A stretch of 64,000 nt of DNA from an uncultured Clostridia bacterium. GTDB lineage: Bacteria > Bacillota > Clostridia > Christensenellales > UBA1242. Below the pieces are notes generated by a model that worked only from the letters and a program-made list of their open reading frames with translations, searched no databases and was not told the DNA's origin. The position numbers and the translations under genes were made by a program. Positions 44,937-54,500 of this stretch are shown in pieces (position 1 is the stretch's first letter; every line of letters begins with the position of its first letter). The stretch covers positions 1 to 64,000 of the forward strand of contig CAKVLG010000006.1 in assembly GCA_934756675.1 (NCBI GenBank), read 5' to 3'.

Positions 44937-45778
44937 TGATAGAAATTTTACTTATTAGCCTTTTATTAGTTTCTTGCCTAGCCATTAGCTGGGCAATTTT
45001 TCATAATAAAAAAAAGAAAGGCGATAAATCTAGCAAAAAATCAGATAAAAAAGCTGAGAAAAAAGAAGAGAAGCCAGTGATAAAATCTGGAGAAGACAAG
45101 AAAGATAAGTCGCAAGAAGATAAATCAGAAAAAAAGAAAGATGAAACTACCGAAGAAAAACCGCCAGAGATAAAAGATGATATAAAACTTTCTAAATCTG
45201 AGCGCAAATTCAAGATTACAAAGGCGGCAAAAGAGACACCAAAAGAAACGCCACGCATAGAAAAAGTTTATGCAGGTGAAGAGCAAAAAACAGAAGAACC
45301 GCAAGAGCTAGAAATGGTAATGGTAAAGCAGCCAGAACCACAAAAACAATCAGCACAAGTATCTGGTGAAAAAAGCATTGAAAAGGTTTTTGATGAAAGC
45401 AAAAAGGAAGAGCAAGAAGAAAAACAAGAAGAGAAACCAAAACAGCCAGACAAGACTTTGCCAATAAGAACGCCATCAATAAGAGGCCGCATAGATTTTC
45501 GCACGCATCTTGATGATATTTACAATGGTTTTTCGATGGGTATTGCTCCACCTCCACCACCAAAAAAGATAGAAGAAAAAGAAGACAAATCAAAAAAATC
45601 AGATGATGACGGGTCGAACTTTTTGTTCAAATTTTTCAAAGATATGGACATGGAAGAAATGCCCGAAAAACCTAAGAAAAGTAGCATAAAAATCAACACA
45701 AAGGACATGCTTATTGCAGATACTTTGATGCATAGACCAACGTATTTAAAAAAATTTAAAAAAAATAAGAGAATTTAA
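44936..45778 (+). CDS. Lys/Glu-rich membrane-anchored protein in the floA operon
   Basis: A 280-residue protein with an N-terminal membrane helix (residues 3-22, EILLISLLLVSCLAISWAIF), then about 170 residues of low-complexity Lys/Glu/Pro sequence, and then two short conserved-looking blocks (IRGRIDFRTHLDDIYNGFSMG near 192-212 and IKINTKDMLIADTLMHRPTYLKKF near the C terminus). A proline run (PPPPPKK) separates them. I recognise no family. It is coupled to floA by a one-base overlap, so a role as a FloA accessory or tether is plausible but unproven. Confidence 0.7.
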   Translation: MIEILLISLLLVSCLAISWAIFHNKKKKGDKSSKKSDKKAEKKEEKPVIKSGEDKKDKSQEDKSEKKKDETTEEKPPEIKDDIKLSKSERKFKITKAAKETPKETPRIEKVYAGEEQKTEEPQELEMVMVKQPEPQKQSAQVSGEKSIEKVFDESKKEEQEEKQEEKPKQPDKTLPIRTPSIRGRIDFRTHLDDIYNGFSMGIAPPPPPKKIEEKEDKSKKSDDDGSNFLFKFFKDMDMEEMPEKPKKSSIKINTKDMLIADTLMHRPTYLKKFKKNKRI

Positions 45779-45835
45779 AGGTTTTTTACGTTTGAATTTC
45801 GAAATATAGTGTTGTAGGACTTTTGGAGGCAGATT

Positions 45836-47644
45836 TTGACAAACGGTTTTCCAGCAGGGTTTATCGACGAACTAAAAGCAAAAAATGATATAGTTTCGGT
45901 CGTTTCGAGATATGTTACACTTGAACGTAAAGGCAGAACATATTGGGGAAGGTGTCCGTTCCACGGTGAAAAGACGCCATCTTTTGCTGTGAACGAAAAT
46001 GATCAGTTTTATCATTGCTTTGGTTGTCATGCTGGTGGCGATGTTATAAAATTTGTCCAAGAGATTGAAACGATGGACTTTATGGGTGCAATAAACTTGC
46101 TTGCAGAGTGGGCACACATGGAAGTTCCTGCACTTTCGAATACCGACAATAGTGCAATAGAAAAAAGAAAGCAACAAAAAGAAAGATTGCTCGCCATTAT
46201 GAAAGATACGGCTAAGTATTATCACTCAAATTTGTCGCTTCCAGTTGCAAAACCAGCACGTGATTATCTTGCAAAAAGAAAGGTTATGCCAGAAGTTGCA
46301 AACAAGTTTGGAATGGGTTATTCGCTTGGATATAACGAATTGCCAGTATACCTTGCTAGCAAAGGTTATACCGAAAACGAAATGCTTGATGCTGGCGTGG
46401 TTAAGCGTAATCCAAGCGGCAAACTTTATGATGTTGTTGCGGGCAGGTTAGTTTTTCCAGTTATTGATGTTTATGGTAATGTTATTGCATTTTGTGGTAG
46501 ATTGCTTGATGCTGAAGCTGCATTTGCAAAATACTTAAACACAGCCGAAACGATGCTTTTTAGTAAGGGCAAAACACTTTTTGGAATTAACCTTGTAAAA
46601 AAGAAAAAACAGACTTCGCCAATTGATTATTTAATCGTGGTTGAAGGGCACATGGATGTTGTGTCGCTCCACAAGGCTGGGTTTGATACGGCTGTTGCCA
46701 GCATGGGAACAGCTCTGACCGAAGATCAAGCAAAACTTATGAAGCGTTTTTCTGACAAAATTTACATTTGTTACGACGGGGATTCTGCGGGCAAAAAGGC
46801 AACACTTCGTGGGCTTGATATTTTGAAGAATAATGGGCTCGAAGTAAAAGTTGTATCTTTACCGGAAGGACTTGACCCAGATGATGTGATCAATAAATAT
46901 GGTGCAAGTGGCTATCAAAAATGCTTAGACAGAGCTTTGCCACTTGTCGAGTTTAAACTTAAATATTTGCAAAAACTTTATGATGTTTCTACGCATGACG
47001 GCAAAGCTAAGTATTTGGAAGAATCAATTCTCGTTTTAAAATCACTTAGCGACGTCGAGGCGGAGGTTTATCTTGATCTTGTTTCTAGCATAAGCGACAG
47101 TAACAAAGATTTTATACGCAGACAACTTAGCAAAGAAACGTTAGATAAACCGCAAGTTTCTACATTAACAAAACTTGCTGCCGAGCGTGAAGTTACGCCG
47201 CTTGACTCTGGCCGTGAAAAAGCAGAAAAATATATTTTGTCGTGTATGGTGCATGCAAAGCCTTTTGTGAATGCAAACCAAGACATTTCGAAATTGTTTT
47301 CGAGCACGCGTCAAGAATTTTATGAATTTTTGCACAGTGCACTCCAGTTAACGCAGACTGGTACAAGCTTGGTGCAGAAATTTTATAATGAGTTTAGCGA
47401 TGAGCTTAGCGAAGAAGCTAGCGAAATTGTGAACTATTTGCTTATCGGTGGAAATGAAGAATTTGACTCTACCGTATACAATGATTGTGTTTGGCGACTT
47501 GCCAAAGAATATTATGAAAAGCAAATCGAAGAACTATCGAAACAAGTAAAAACTGAAATTGAGCCTTCAAAAAGGCGTGCAATTGCTGAAAAAATAAACG
47601 ATTATTTGATAAAAATTAGGAATAAAAAGGTGGATATAGTATGA
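45836..47644 (+). CDS. dnaG: DNA primase
   Basis: A 602-residue DnaG. The start is TTG at 45836, supported by GGAGG at 45825-45829 and by the conserved N terminus. The zinc-ribbon CHC2 motif is CPFHGEKTPSFAVNENDQFYHCFGC, the TOPRIM domain has the VVEGHMDVVS core and YICYDGDSAGKKATLRG, and the C terminus is a DnaB-binding-type helical domain. DnaG makes RNA primers at the replication fork. The stop overlaps the start of rpoD by four bases (ATGA). The dnaG-rpoD order is conserved in Firmicutes. Confidence 0.97.
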   Translation: MTNGFPAGFIDELKAKNDIVSVVSRYVTLERKGRTYWGRCPFHGEKTPSFAVNENDQFYHCFGCHAGGDVIKFVQEIETMDFMGAINLLAEWAHMEVPALSNTDNSAIEKRKQQKERLLAIMKDTAKYYHSNLSLPVAKPARDYLAKRKVMPEVANKFGMGYSLGYNELPVYLASKGYTENEMLDAGVVKRNPSGKLYDVVAGRLVFPVIDVYGNVIAFCGRLLDAEAAFAKYLNTAETMLFSKGKTLFGINLVKKKKQTSPIDYLIVVEGHMDVVSLHKAGFDTAVASMGTALTEDQAKLMKRFSDKIYICYDGDSAGKKATLRGLDILKNNGLEVKVVSLPEGLDPDDVINKYGASGYQKCLDRALPLVEFKLKYLQKLYDVSTHDGKAKYLEESILVLKSLSDVEAEVYLDLVSSISDSNKDFIRRQLSKETLDKPQVSTLTKLAAEREVTPLDSGREKAEKYILSCMVHAKPFVNANQDISKLFSSTRQEFYEFLHSALQLTQTGTSLVQKFYNEFSDELSEEASEIVNYLLIGGNEEFDSTVYNDCVWRLAKEYYEKQIEELSKQVKTEIEPSKRRAIAEKINDYLIKIRNKKVDIV

Positions 47645-48693
47645 TAAAACCTGAAAAACTTGAACAAGAGATACAAAAGGTTATTGAAATTGGTAAAAAG
47701 AAAGGCGAACTTTCGATGGACGAAGTTGCCGAACGTTTTTCGAAACTTAACATTGATGAAGTAGATGAAATCTTGAATAGAATTCAAGATGCCGGCATCA
47801 CTTTAACCGAAAATACAGATATTGATACAGATGCTGATATCGAAAGTTTGCTTACAAGTGAAGCTACAGATGACCCAGTTAAAATTTATTTGAAGGATAT
47901 TGGTCGTGTTCCACTTTTAAGCGTTCAAGAAGAAAAAGAATTGGCAATTCGCATGAAAGAAGGCGACGAAGAAGCAAAGGCTAAACTTTCGGAAGCTAAC
48001 TTGCGTTTGGTTGTGTCTATCGCAAAAAGATATGTAGGCAGAGGTTTGCTTTTCCTTGACCTTATTCAAGAAGGCAACTTTGGTCTTATGAAAGCTGTTG
48101 AAAAATTTGATTACACAAAACAATTCAGATTTTCGACATATGCTACTTGGTGGATAAGGCAATCAATTACTCGTGCAATTGCAGACCAAGCAAGGGTAAT
48201 TCGTATTCCTGTTCACATGGTAGAAACTATCAACAAACAAACCAGAGTTTCAAGGCAATTGATGCAACGCTTTGGCCGTGAACCTACAACCGAAGAAATT
48301 GCTAAAGAAATGGGCGTTTCTGAAGAAAAGGTACGTGATATTCAAAAAATCAGCCAAGATACCGTTTCACTTGATACACCTGTTGGTGAAGAAGAAGATA
48401 GCAACCTTGGAACATTTATTCAAGACGAGTCAGCAGCTTCGCCAAGTGAATCAGCAACAATCATAATGTTAAAAGAACAACTTTTGGACGTGCTTAATAC
48501 ATTGACTCCGCGTGAACAAAAAGTAATCATGCTTCGTTATGGTATTGACGATGGTCATCCAAGAACACTTGAAGAAGTTGGCCGTGAATTTAACGTAACG
48601 CGTGAACGTATCCGTCAGATTGAAGCAAAAGCTCTTAAAAAACTAAGACATCCATCAAGAAGCAAACGCCTTCGCGACTTTTTAGAGGACTAA
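47641..48693 (+). CDS. rpoD: Primary sigma factor RpoD/SigA
   Basis: A 350-residue sigma-70. Region 1.1 (about 1-70), region 1.2-2.4 with the RNA-polymerase-binding and -10 recognition helices (DLIQEGNFGLMKAVEKFDYTKQFRFS and YATWWIRQSITRAIADQ), and region 4.2 (EEVGREFNVTRERIRQIEAKALKKLRHPSRS) are all present. This factor should recognise the TTGACA/TATAAT promoters described here. It sits in the dnaG-rpoD-trmK order of Firmicutes. Confidence 0.97.
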   Translation: MIKPEKLEQEIQKVIEIGKKKGELSMDEVAERFSKLNIDEVDEILNRIQDAGITLTENTDIDTDADIESLLTSEATDDPVKIYLKDIGRVPLLSVQEEKELAIRMKEGDEEAKAKLSEANLRLVVSIAKRYVGRGLLFLDLIQEGNFGLMKAVEKFDYTKQFRFSTYATWWIRQSITRAIADQARVIRIPVHMVETINKQTRVSRQLMQRFGREPTTEEIAKEMGVSEEKVRDIQKISQDTVSLDTPVGEEEDSNLGTFIQDESAASPSESATIIMLKEQLLDVLNTLTPREQKVIMLRYGIDDGHPRTLEEVGREFNVTRERIRQIEAKALKKLRHPSRSKRLRDFLED

Positions 48694-48694
48694 G

Positions 48695-49363
48695 ATGATT
48701 TTAAGCAAAAGGCTAGAAAAAATATGCGAAATCATGCCGCAAGTTGATACAGTTGTAGATGTTGGGTGTGACCACGGATATTTGGAAGAATTGATTTTTA
48801 AAACAGGTAAAGCAAAATTTGTTATTGCGACCGATATAAGCGAAAAAAGTTTAGAGAAAACAAAAATTAGGGCAAAAAAATTAAACTTAAACAATATAGA
48901 GTTTGTATGCGCAGATGGATTACAATTTAAAAGTCAAAGAAAGTCAAACTTGGCAATAATTGCTGGTATCGGCGGAGTAGAAACCGCAAACATTTTAAAA
49001 AACAACAAAATAGAAGATGTAACGGAATTTATTTTGGTGCCAGTACAAAATTCTGTTTATGTGCGAAAGTTTTTAATTGACGGAAATTATGAAGTGATGT
49101 ATGATGAAACACTTTTCGAACGCGGGAAGTATTATAGTGTTATATATTGCAAAAAGTCAAACAAGACAAATATCAAAAGCTACCGTTTTGGAATTAGTGA
49201 TCTAAATAATTTTGGCGAAGACTTTGAAAGGTTTGTGAATAGAGAACTTAAAAACTTGCAGTTCTTAGATAAACTAGATGCAAACAATGTTGACGCTGAA
49301 AAACAAGAATATAAAAAACAGCTAGAACAAATAAAGGAGAAAATAAAATGCAAGAAATGTTAA
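48695..49363 (+). CDS. trmK: tRNA (adenine(22)-N(1))-methyltransferase TrmK
   Basis: A 222-residue methyltransferase. It starts with the TrmK motif SKRLEKICEIMP, then the SAM-binding VVDVGCDHGYLEE, and IIAGIGGVETANIL later. TrmK makes m1A22 in tRNA. The start follows the rpoD stop by one base. A nif3-like partner (yqfO) that follows trmK in many Firmicutes is absent. It overlaps the next gene by 16 bp. Confidence 0.92.
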   Translation: MILSKRLEKICEIMPQVDTVVDVGCDHGYLEELIFKTGKAKFVIATDISEKSLEKTKIRAKKLNLNNIEFVCADGLQFKSQRKSNLAIIAGIGGVETANILKNNKIEDVTEFILVPVQNSVYVRKFLIDGNYEVMYDETLFERGKYYSVIYCKKSNKTNIKSYRFGISDLNNFGEDFERFVNRELKNLQFLDKLDANNVDAEKQEYKKQLEQIKEKIKCKKC

Positions 49364-50034
49364 AGTATCAAGAAATTGATTCTAAGATTAAAAAGATTGA
49401 AAGTGATATTCTCGCTTCTGAATCGAGAAAGAATGCTGCAAAAATGCAACAATATCTAAAAGATTCTCAAGCAAAAATTATGAGGCTTGAGGAATCGAGT
49501 GGTAAGGTTGTTGACACATACAAAAAGGCAACAAATTTATACAACGATTTTGTAGACAAACTTTCGGAATTAAATAAAAAGATAGAAGGTTCATCTCTTG
49601 AAAACATAGAAGGATTAAAAGAACTTGTAAGTAAGTACTACGATATTTTGAGCAAGCTCGAAAGAGAAATAAGCAATCTTTCTAATCAAATTATTTCTAT
49701 TAACAAAGAGTTTGATTTAGTCATGAAGAATGCAAGAACCGCAAAGAAAAATCTTGATATTTATAAAAACGAATACAACCAATTAAAACTTTCGAAACAA
49801 CCAGAAGTTGATGCTTTTAAAAAGGAACTTGACCAATTAAAAACTAAAATTTCACCAGACTTAATGAAAAAATATCTTGCAAAAAGAGAGGGTAAATTTC
49901 CAGTATTTGTTCCAGAAAAAGACGGAAGATGTGGTGGTTGCAGAATGGAAATTCCTGGCAGTAAACTTAATGAGCTTGCTGTTAATGGTAAGGTTGAATG
50001 TGAAAATTGTGGTAGAGTAATTTATAAGGCGTAG
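49348..50034 (+). CDS. C4-type zinc-ribbon coiled-coil protein
   Basis: A 228-residue protein that is coiled coil over about residues 5-175, followed by a four-cysteine zinc ribbon at the C terminus (CGGC near 195 and CENC near 220). This is the DUF164/zf-RING_7-type family of possible nucleic-acid-binding proteins that often occurs near nif3. Function is not established. The start lies inside trmK, where AAAGGAG at 49334-49340 is the ribosome-binding site. A terminator follows. Confidence 0.85.
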   Translation: MQEMLKYQEIDSKIKKIESDILASESRKNAAKMQQYLKDSQAKIMRLEESSGKVVDTYKKATNLYNDFVDKLSELNKKIEGSSLENIEGLKELVSKYYDILSKLEREISNLSNQIISINKEFDLVMKNARTAKKNLDIYKNEYNQLKLSKQPEVDAFKKELDQLKTKISPDLMKKYLAKREGKFPVFVPEKDGRCGGCRMEIPGSKLNELAVNGKVECENCGRVIYKA

Positions 50035-50056
50035 TAAAAAAATAATTAAAAACAAT

Positions 50057-50088
50057 AAAAAGTCTTAGGTAATTCTAGGGCTTTTTTT
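50057..50088 (+). terminator. Terminator of the dnaG-rpoD cluster
   Basis: AAAAAGTC...TAG / CTA...GGCTTTTTTT stem (with one G-U pair) and a T run. Confidence 0.65.
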
Positions 50089-50227
50089 GTTGCAAAAAAT
50101 AAAAAAACAATTACAAATTACATATGATTATATAACAAAACACAGAGCATAAATAATGTAATTTTTTATAAATTTATTAGTGAAAAACGGGCAATTTAAA
50201 AGTAACATTTTTTGCAAAATTGTAGCA

Positions 50228-50233
50228 TATAAT
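50228..50233 (+). promoter_or_regulatory. -10 box close to the YkvI-like start
   Basis: TATAAT ends five bases before the ATG at 50239. There is no Shine-Dalgarno sequence and no clear -35 box, so a leaderless transcript is possible. Confidence 0.4.
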
Positions 50234-50238
50234 TTGAT

Positions 50239-51282
50239 ATGAAAAAAGTGTTACAAACGAGTCTGGTTTTGGTTAGTGCGATTGTTGGAGTTGGATTTAT
50301 AAGCGGAAAAGAAGTGGTAACTTTTTTCGCTAAATTTGGTTTAGCGGGGTTAATTTTTGCTGTTATTGCTAGCATTATTTTTAGTATAACAATTGCATAT
50401 TTTTTGTTTAAATCAAACGATATTGACAAATTGTTATTTTGTAAAAAACCGCAAAATTTGATAAAACAAAGTGAAAAAGTGCCCCAAAATGATAAAATTT
50501 ACTCAATAAATGTAATTTTTAAAAATTTATTACTTGTTGCATATGTGATTATTTCGGCTGTTATGATAAGCGGGTTTAGAGTTGTTTTTAATGATTTTTT
50601 ATCGCCTGTGATTGTTGAATTGTTGATTGCATTTTTACTTGTTTTATTGTTCTTTTTTGTTGGAAAAGGTGAAAAGGGACTTGGTTGTTTGCCTGTGATT
50701 TTTTGTGTCATTTTTGGTGTTTTGCTATCAGTAATTTTTGCTGAAAATACTGGTAATATTTATATAAACTCAACAACTAAAACCAGCAATGTTTTTATTA
50801 TGTGTTTGATGCTTTTTTATGTATCAATGAATTTGTTTACTTGTTTTAGTGTACTTGTTAAGTTTGGAAAAAATATGAATAAAAAAGAATGTTTACTTTC
50901 TGGTATTATTAGTGGAATAATTATTTGTGTATTTTTAGTTTTATCTGTTTTGGTGCTTGGTGGGCAAACCGATAATATTCGAATGCCAATACTAAATGTG
51001 ATTAAAAATAATGTGGTTAAAAACTTGTATGTTGTGGTAATTGTTTTGGGGTTACTTACAACTTTGTTTTCGACTGTGCATGGGGCGGTGTATATTGGTG
51101 AAAGCAAAAATTTAATAAAAAAGAGAGTGATGGTTCTTTATTTTAGCTATCTTATTTCGAGTTTAGGATTTAATTTACTTGTAGGAAAAGTATATCCGTT
51201 GCTTGGATTTTTTACAATGCTTGAACTAATTATCATTTATTTAATCATTAAAAAACCGCAAAATAACAAATTTGTTTGTTAA
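50239..51282 (+). CDS. YkvI-like membrane transporter
   Basis: A 347-residue protein with about ten hydrophobic helices. The first has AIVGVGFISGKEVVTFF, the broken-helix pattern of YkvI and other LeuT/APC-fold transporters (GxGxxxGxE). The family probably moves amino acids or similar compounds; the substrate is unknown. I see no partner gene. The ORF is rich in Phe, Ile and Leu and in T-rich codons, as expected for a membrane protein. Confidence 0.78.
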   Translation: MKKVLQTSLVLVSAIVGVGFISGKEVVTFFAKFGLAGLIFAVIASIIFSITIAYFLFKSNDIDKLLFCKKPQNLIKQSEKVPQNDKIYSINVIFKNLLLVAYVIISAVMISGFRVVFNDFLSPVIVELLIAFLLVLLFFFVGKGEKGLGCLPVIFCVIFGVLLSVIFAENTGNIYINSTTKTSNVFIMCLMLFYVSMNLFTCFSVLVKFGKNMNKKECLLSGIISGIIICVFLVLSVLVLGGQTDNIRMPILNVIKNNVVKNLYVVVIVLGLLTTLFSTVHGAVYIGESKNLIKKRVMVLYFSYLISSLGFNLLVGKVYPLLGFFTMLELIIIYLIIKKPQNNKFVC

Positions 51283-51394
51283 AAAGTGCAATATTTTATC
51301 AATTATTAGATATTTTTGTAAAAACATGTTCAAACTAATTTTGATAAATAATTTTATAAATTTGGTCAGTTAAAGCTAATTTTCAGGGCAACAG

Positions 51395-51418
51395 AAATGG
51401 GTATTCAAATGGGTATTC
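51395..51418 (+). repeat. 12-bp tandem duplication upstream of the giant gene
   Basis: AAATGGGTATTC occurs at 51395-51406 and again directly at 51407-51418, about 60 bp before the promoter. It could be an operator or a chance duplication. Confidence 0.6.
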
Positions 51419-51478
51419 ATAAGAAGATTTGACAACTATATTTATATTATAATTTATTAAGATAATGGCGAAAATCGT

Positions 51479-51507
51479 TTGGCAAAATTTCGAGTATTTG
51501 TTATAAT
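51479..51507 (+). promoter_or_regulatory. Promoter of the giant B-repeat gene
   Basis: TTGGCA (51479-51484), 17-bp spacer, TATAAT (51502-51507), extended -10 TG at 51499-51500. TTGGAG at 51535-51540 is the ribosome-binding site. Confidence 0.7.
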
Positions 51508-51550
51508 TTTTCTATAACCAATATTTAAGAAATTTTGGAGCGTATGGAAT

Positions 51551-54500
51551 ATGGCAAAGAAAATATCAAATTCATTAAAGGTTACAATTATTGCTTTGGT
51601 CATCACGATGTGCATTGCATTTGGCGGTGTACTATTAGCAGTTTTGTCACGTGGGAACAATACAAACCTATCGGCAGGGCAAAAAACCCTGATTTCTTCA
51701 TTGCAAAGCGATGAAGACCATTCGTCTAAGTTAGACGCTAAGGAGCTTAACCTTGGCAGTGCATCTTACGATAGAGTTTTGAAGGACTTTGGTGAATATT
51801 GTTTGGTTCAAGTAGGCGAGGGTAAAAAACTTCTTTCACTTAGAACTGGGTTTGAAGGCGTTGAAGTCAACTTGACGTTCGATGATGTTTTAAGCATTAA
51901 CGGAAACTTGGTTCTTGCTGTCATTGGGCAAAAGTATCAAGTTTATAAAATTGCGTATAAAAACAGCTCCACAATTGTTGGCGAGCAACAACTTGCTTTT
52001 GCCGCTGACTATGCAAACTTTTTTGGAAATATCGCAATAGGATATTACACAAAGCTTGAAATCACTCCGCAAGAAATTTATAATGACCACTTGCGTATAT
52101 ATAACATTTCTGGTAATACTCCAGAACTTGTGTTGGAACAGACAAATGTTGTTGCTTACGATTTTAGTGACGCAGCAATTGCTTTTACAAATATTTCTCT
52201 TGATAATGGTTTGCCAAAATCATTCACAAAAATTTATTTGCAAACTCAAAATGGCAACTTGGAGTTCGAAAAACAACTAGAAAACGATGTTTCAATTTCG
52301 GTTGAAAAAACAGATTTCCAAGTGGGCGATAAGTACATTTCGTTTAAAGGTTACCACAATATTCGTATTACAGATAACTTTATTTATGATGCATATCGCC
52401 GCATTGTTTCGCCAGATAAGGCAGATTATATTTCTGGCGGCAATGGTATAAAAATTACTACAAAACTTTATAGTCGTACAAACGATAAATCTATTGAATT
52501 GTTAGACGGCCATTATTTTGATACATTTAGCGAAGATCAAAATGGCATTGCTTTGCTTGTTGGTGAAAAGTATACAGCCGATAATCAGCTTGACCTTGAA
52601 AACCGTATTGCACTTTTATATGATACAAATCTCGATATCGTTATTAGCTATGACTATGTGAAATATGGAAAACCAATTGGCTATAAGAATGGGCTCATTA
52701 TTTGTGACAGTGGTATTTTAACAATTATTGGAGCAGAAGAAGTTTCGTTTAGTCAAAGAATTGAAGATCGCGGCATTTATGCCCTTAGATTAACGCCAAG
52801 CGAAAAAATTGTTCTTGGTATTGCTTCTGGTGTTGTTTATGCAATTAACCTTGAAACTGGCGATGTTAGCAAAATTGCAGATTATTCTTCTAGGTTTGTT
52901 GATGGTAAAATGATTTGCAAAACTCAAAATGCTGACAAAACTTACACATATTACCTATATGATTTGAATGGTAATTTGTCGGAGATTAAAAACATTTATG
53001 TCGAAGGCGACTTTGAGTATTACACAATGCTTGGCACTGGGTATTACTTTGAAAAAGTGAACGACAGAACCGTTAATATCAAAAACTTTGCTGGTGCAAC
53101 ATTATTCTCAAATGTTTCTATAGAGTCTTTTGAGTTCTCGATTAATGATGATAAAGTGCTTGTTGCAAATTTCAATAATGGCACAAAATTTATGTCGATA
53201 AAGTCGACTTTTGTTAACAGGGTTTGGTTAGCAGAGTCTAGCTCGGAAGAAACCGAAGAAACGGAAGAAACCGTTATGCCTGTTTCTTATGGTTCAAACG
53301 AATTGCAAGATACTTCAAATGTAGCGTTGGCTACTGGCAATTCATCAACAACTACAGCCAAAAAGGGAACATCTATGAGAACTACAGATGATAAATTTGT
53401 AGTTTGTCTTAATGGCACAACATTCACGGTATCAAGCTTAAATGAACAATATGAGGTTTCAAATTGCACGGTATTTACGATGAAAATTGAATTTCAAACT
53501 GTTAGTGGTAACAATGGTTTGGTTTCAACAAAACCAAGTAACAAGTTTGATAGGGTAATAATTGATGCTGATGGAAACGGATATAAAACAGTTGAAAAAA
53601 ATATAAAAAAATATGAAAATAAAAATAATAACAATACGATTAGTGATGATAATACTCATTACAGGGTAACCGTGTACTACACAATAAAAACTTATACCGT
53701 AACATTTAACAATTCAAGTGGTGGTAAAGATACCGACGGCGTGACATTGAAAAGCACTCCGACAGTGCCTAGTCCAGGTACTATAGTAGTGGCGTATGGC
53801 TATCAGACAGAAATTAAGTCAACATGTACTGCGACTGGTTACACACTTATTGGTTGGGCTGAAACAAAAAATGCAACAGCAGCTACTGTTGTTGTTGGTG
53901 GGAAATATACTGTTACAAAAAATGTGACATTATATGCTGTTTGGTCAAGAGATACATATAAGATAACATTTAAAGATAACTTTAATTCACTAACAACATA
54001 TGGCAATTATGCTCCAAGTGGTTCTGTAACAAGTCCAGTGACTGCAAAATATGGTGATACCATAACATTGCCAAAGCAAGGTTTGTTAAAAGCTTATGGT
54101 TATTATCAACAAGGTTGGTATTATGGAAAAATTAAGGATTGTGGCAGCAGTGTGACTGTTACAGGCAATGCAACTTATACCGCTAGTTGGAGAATGGTTA
54201 CATATAATATAACATACTCGTTCGCATATATTGGTAAATATAAATCATATAAAAAGTCAAGTTCATCACCGGTTACAACTGTTGAAAGAAATTATAATTT
54301 AACAAATACTTTGGAATATACTTCAAACTACTATTGCGTAAGTGAAGAAACTGGTAAATACCACACATTTGGAGCAAGTTGGCAAGGGTATAAAGATGGA
54401 TCGAAAACAAATTGGCACATAGGATATTTCTATGCAATGATAGATGATGCCAAAAATGATTTTACATCTTCTAAAAAATCTTTTTATTTATATCCAACTG

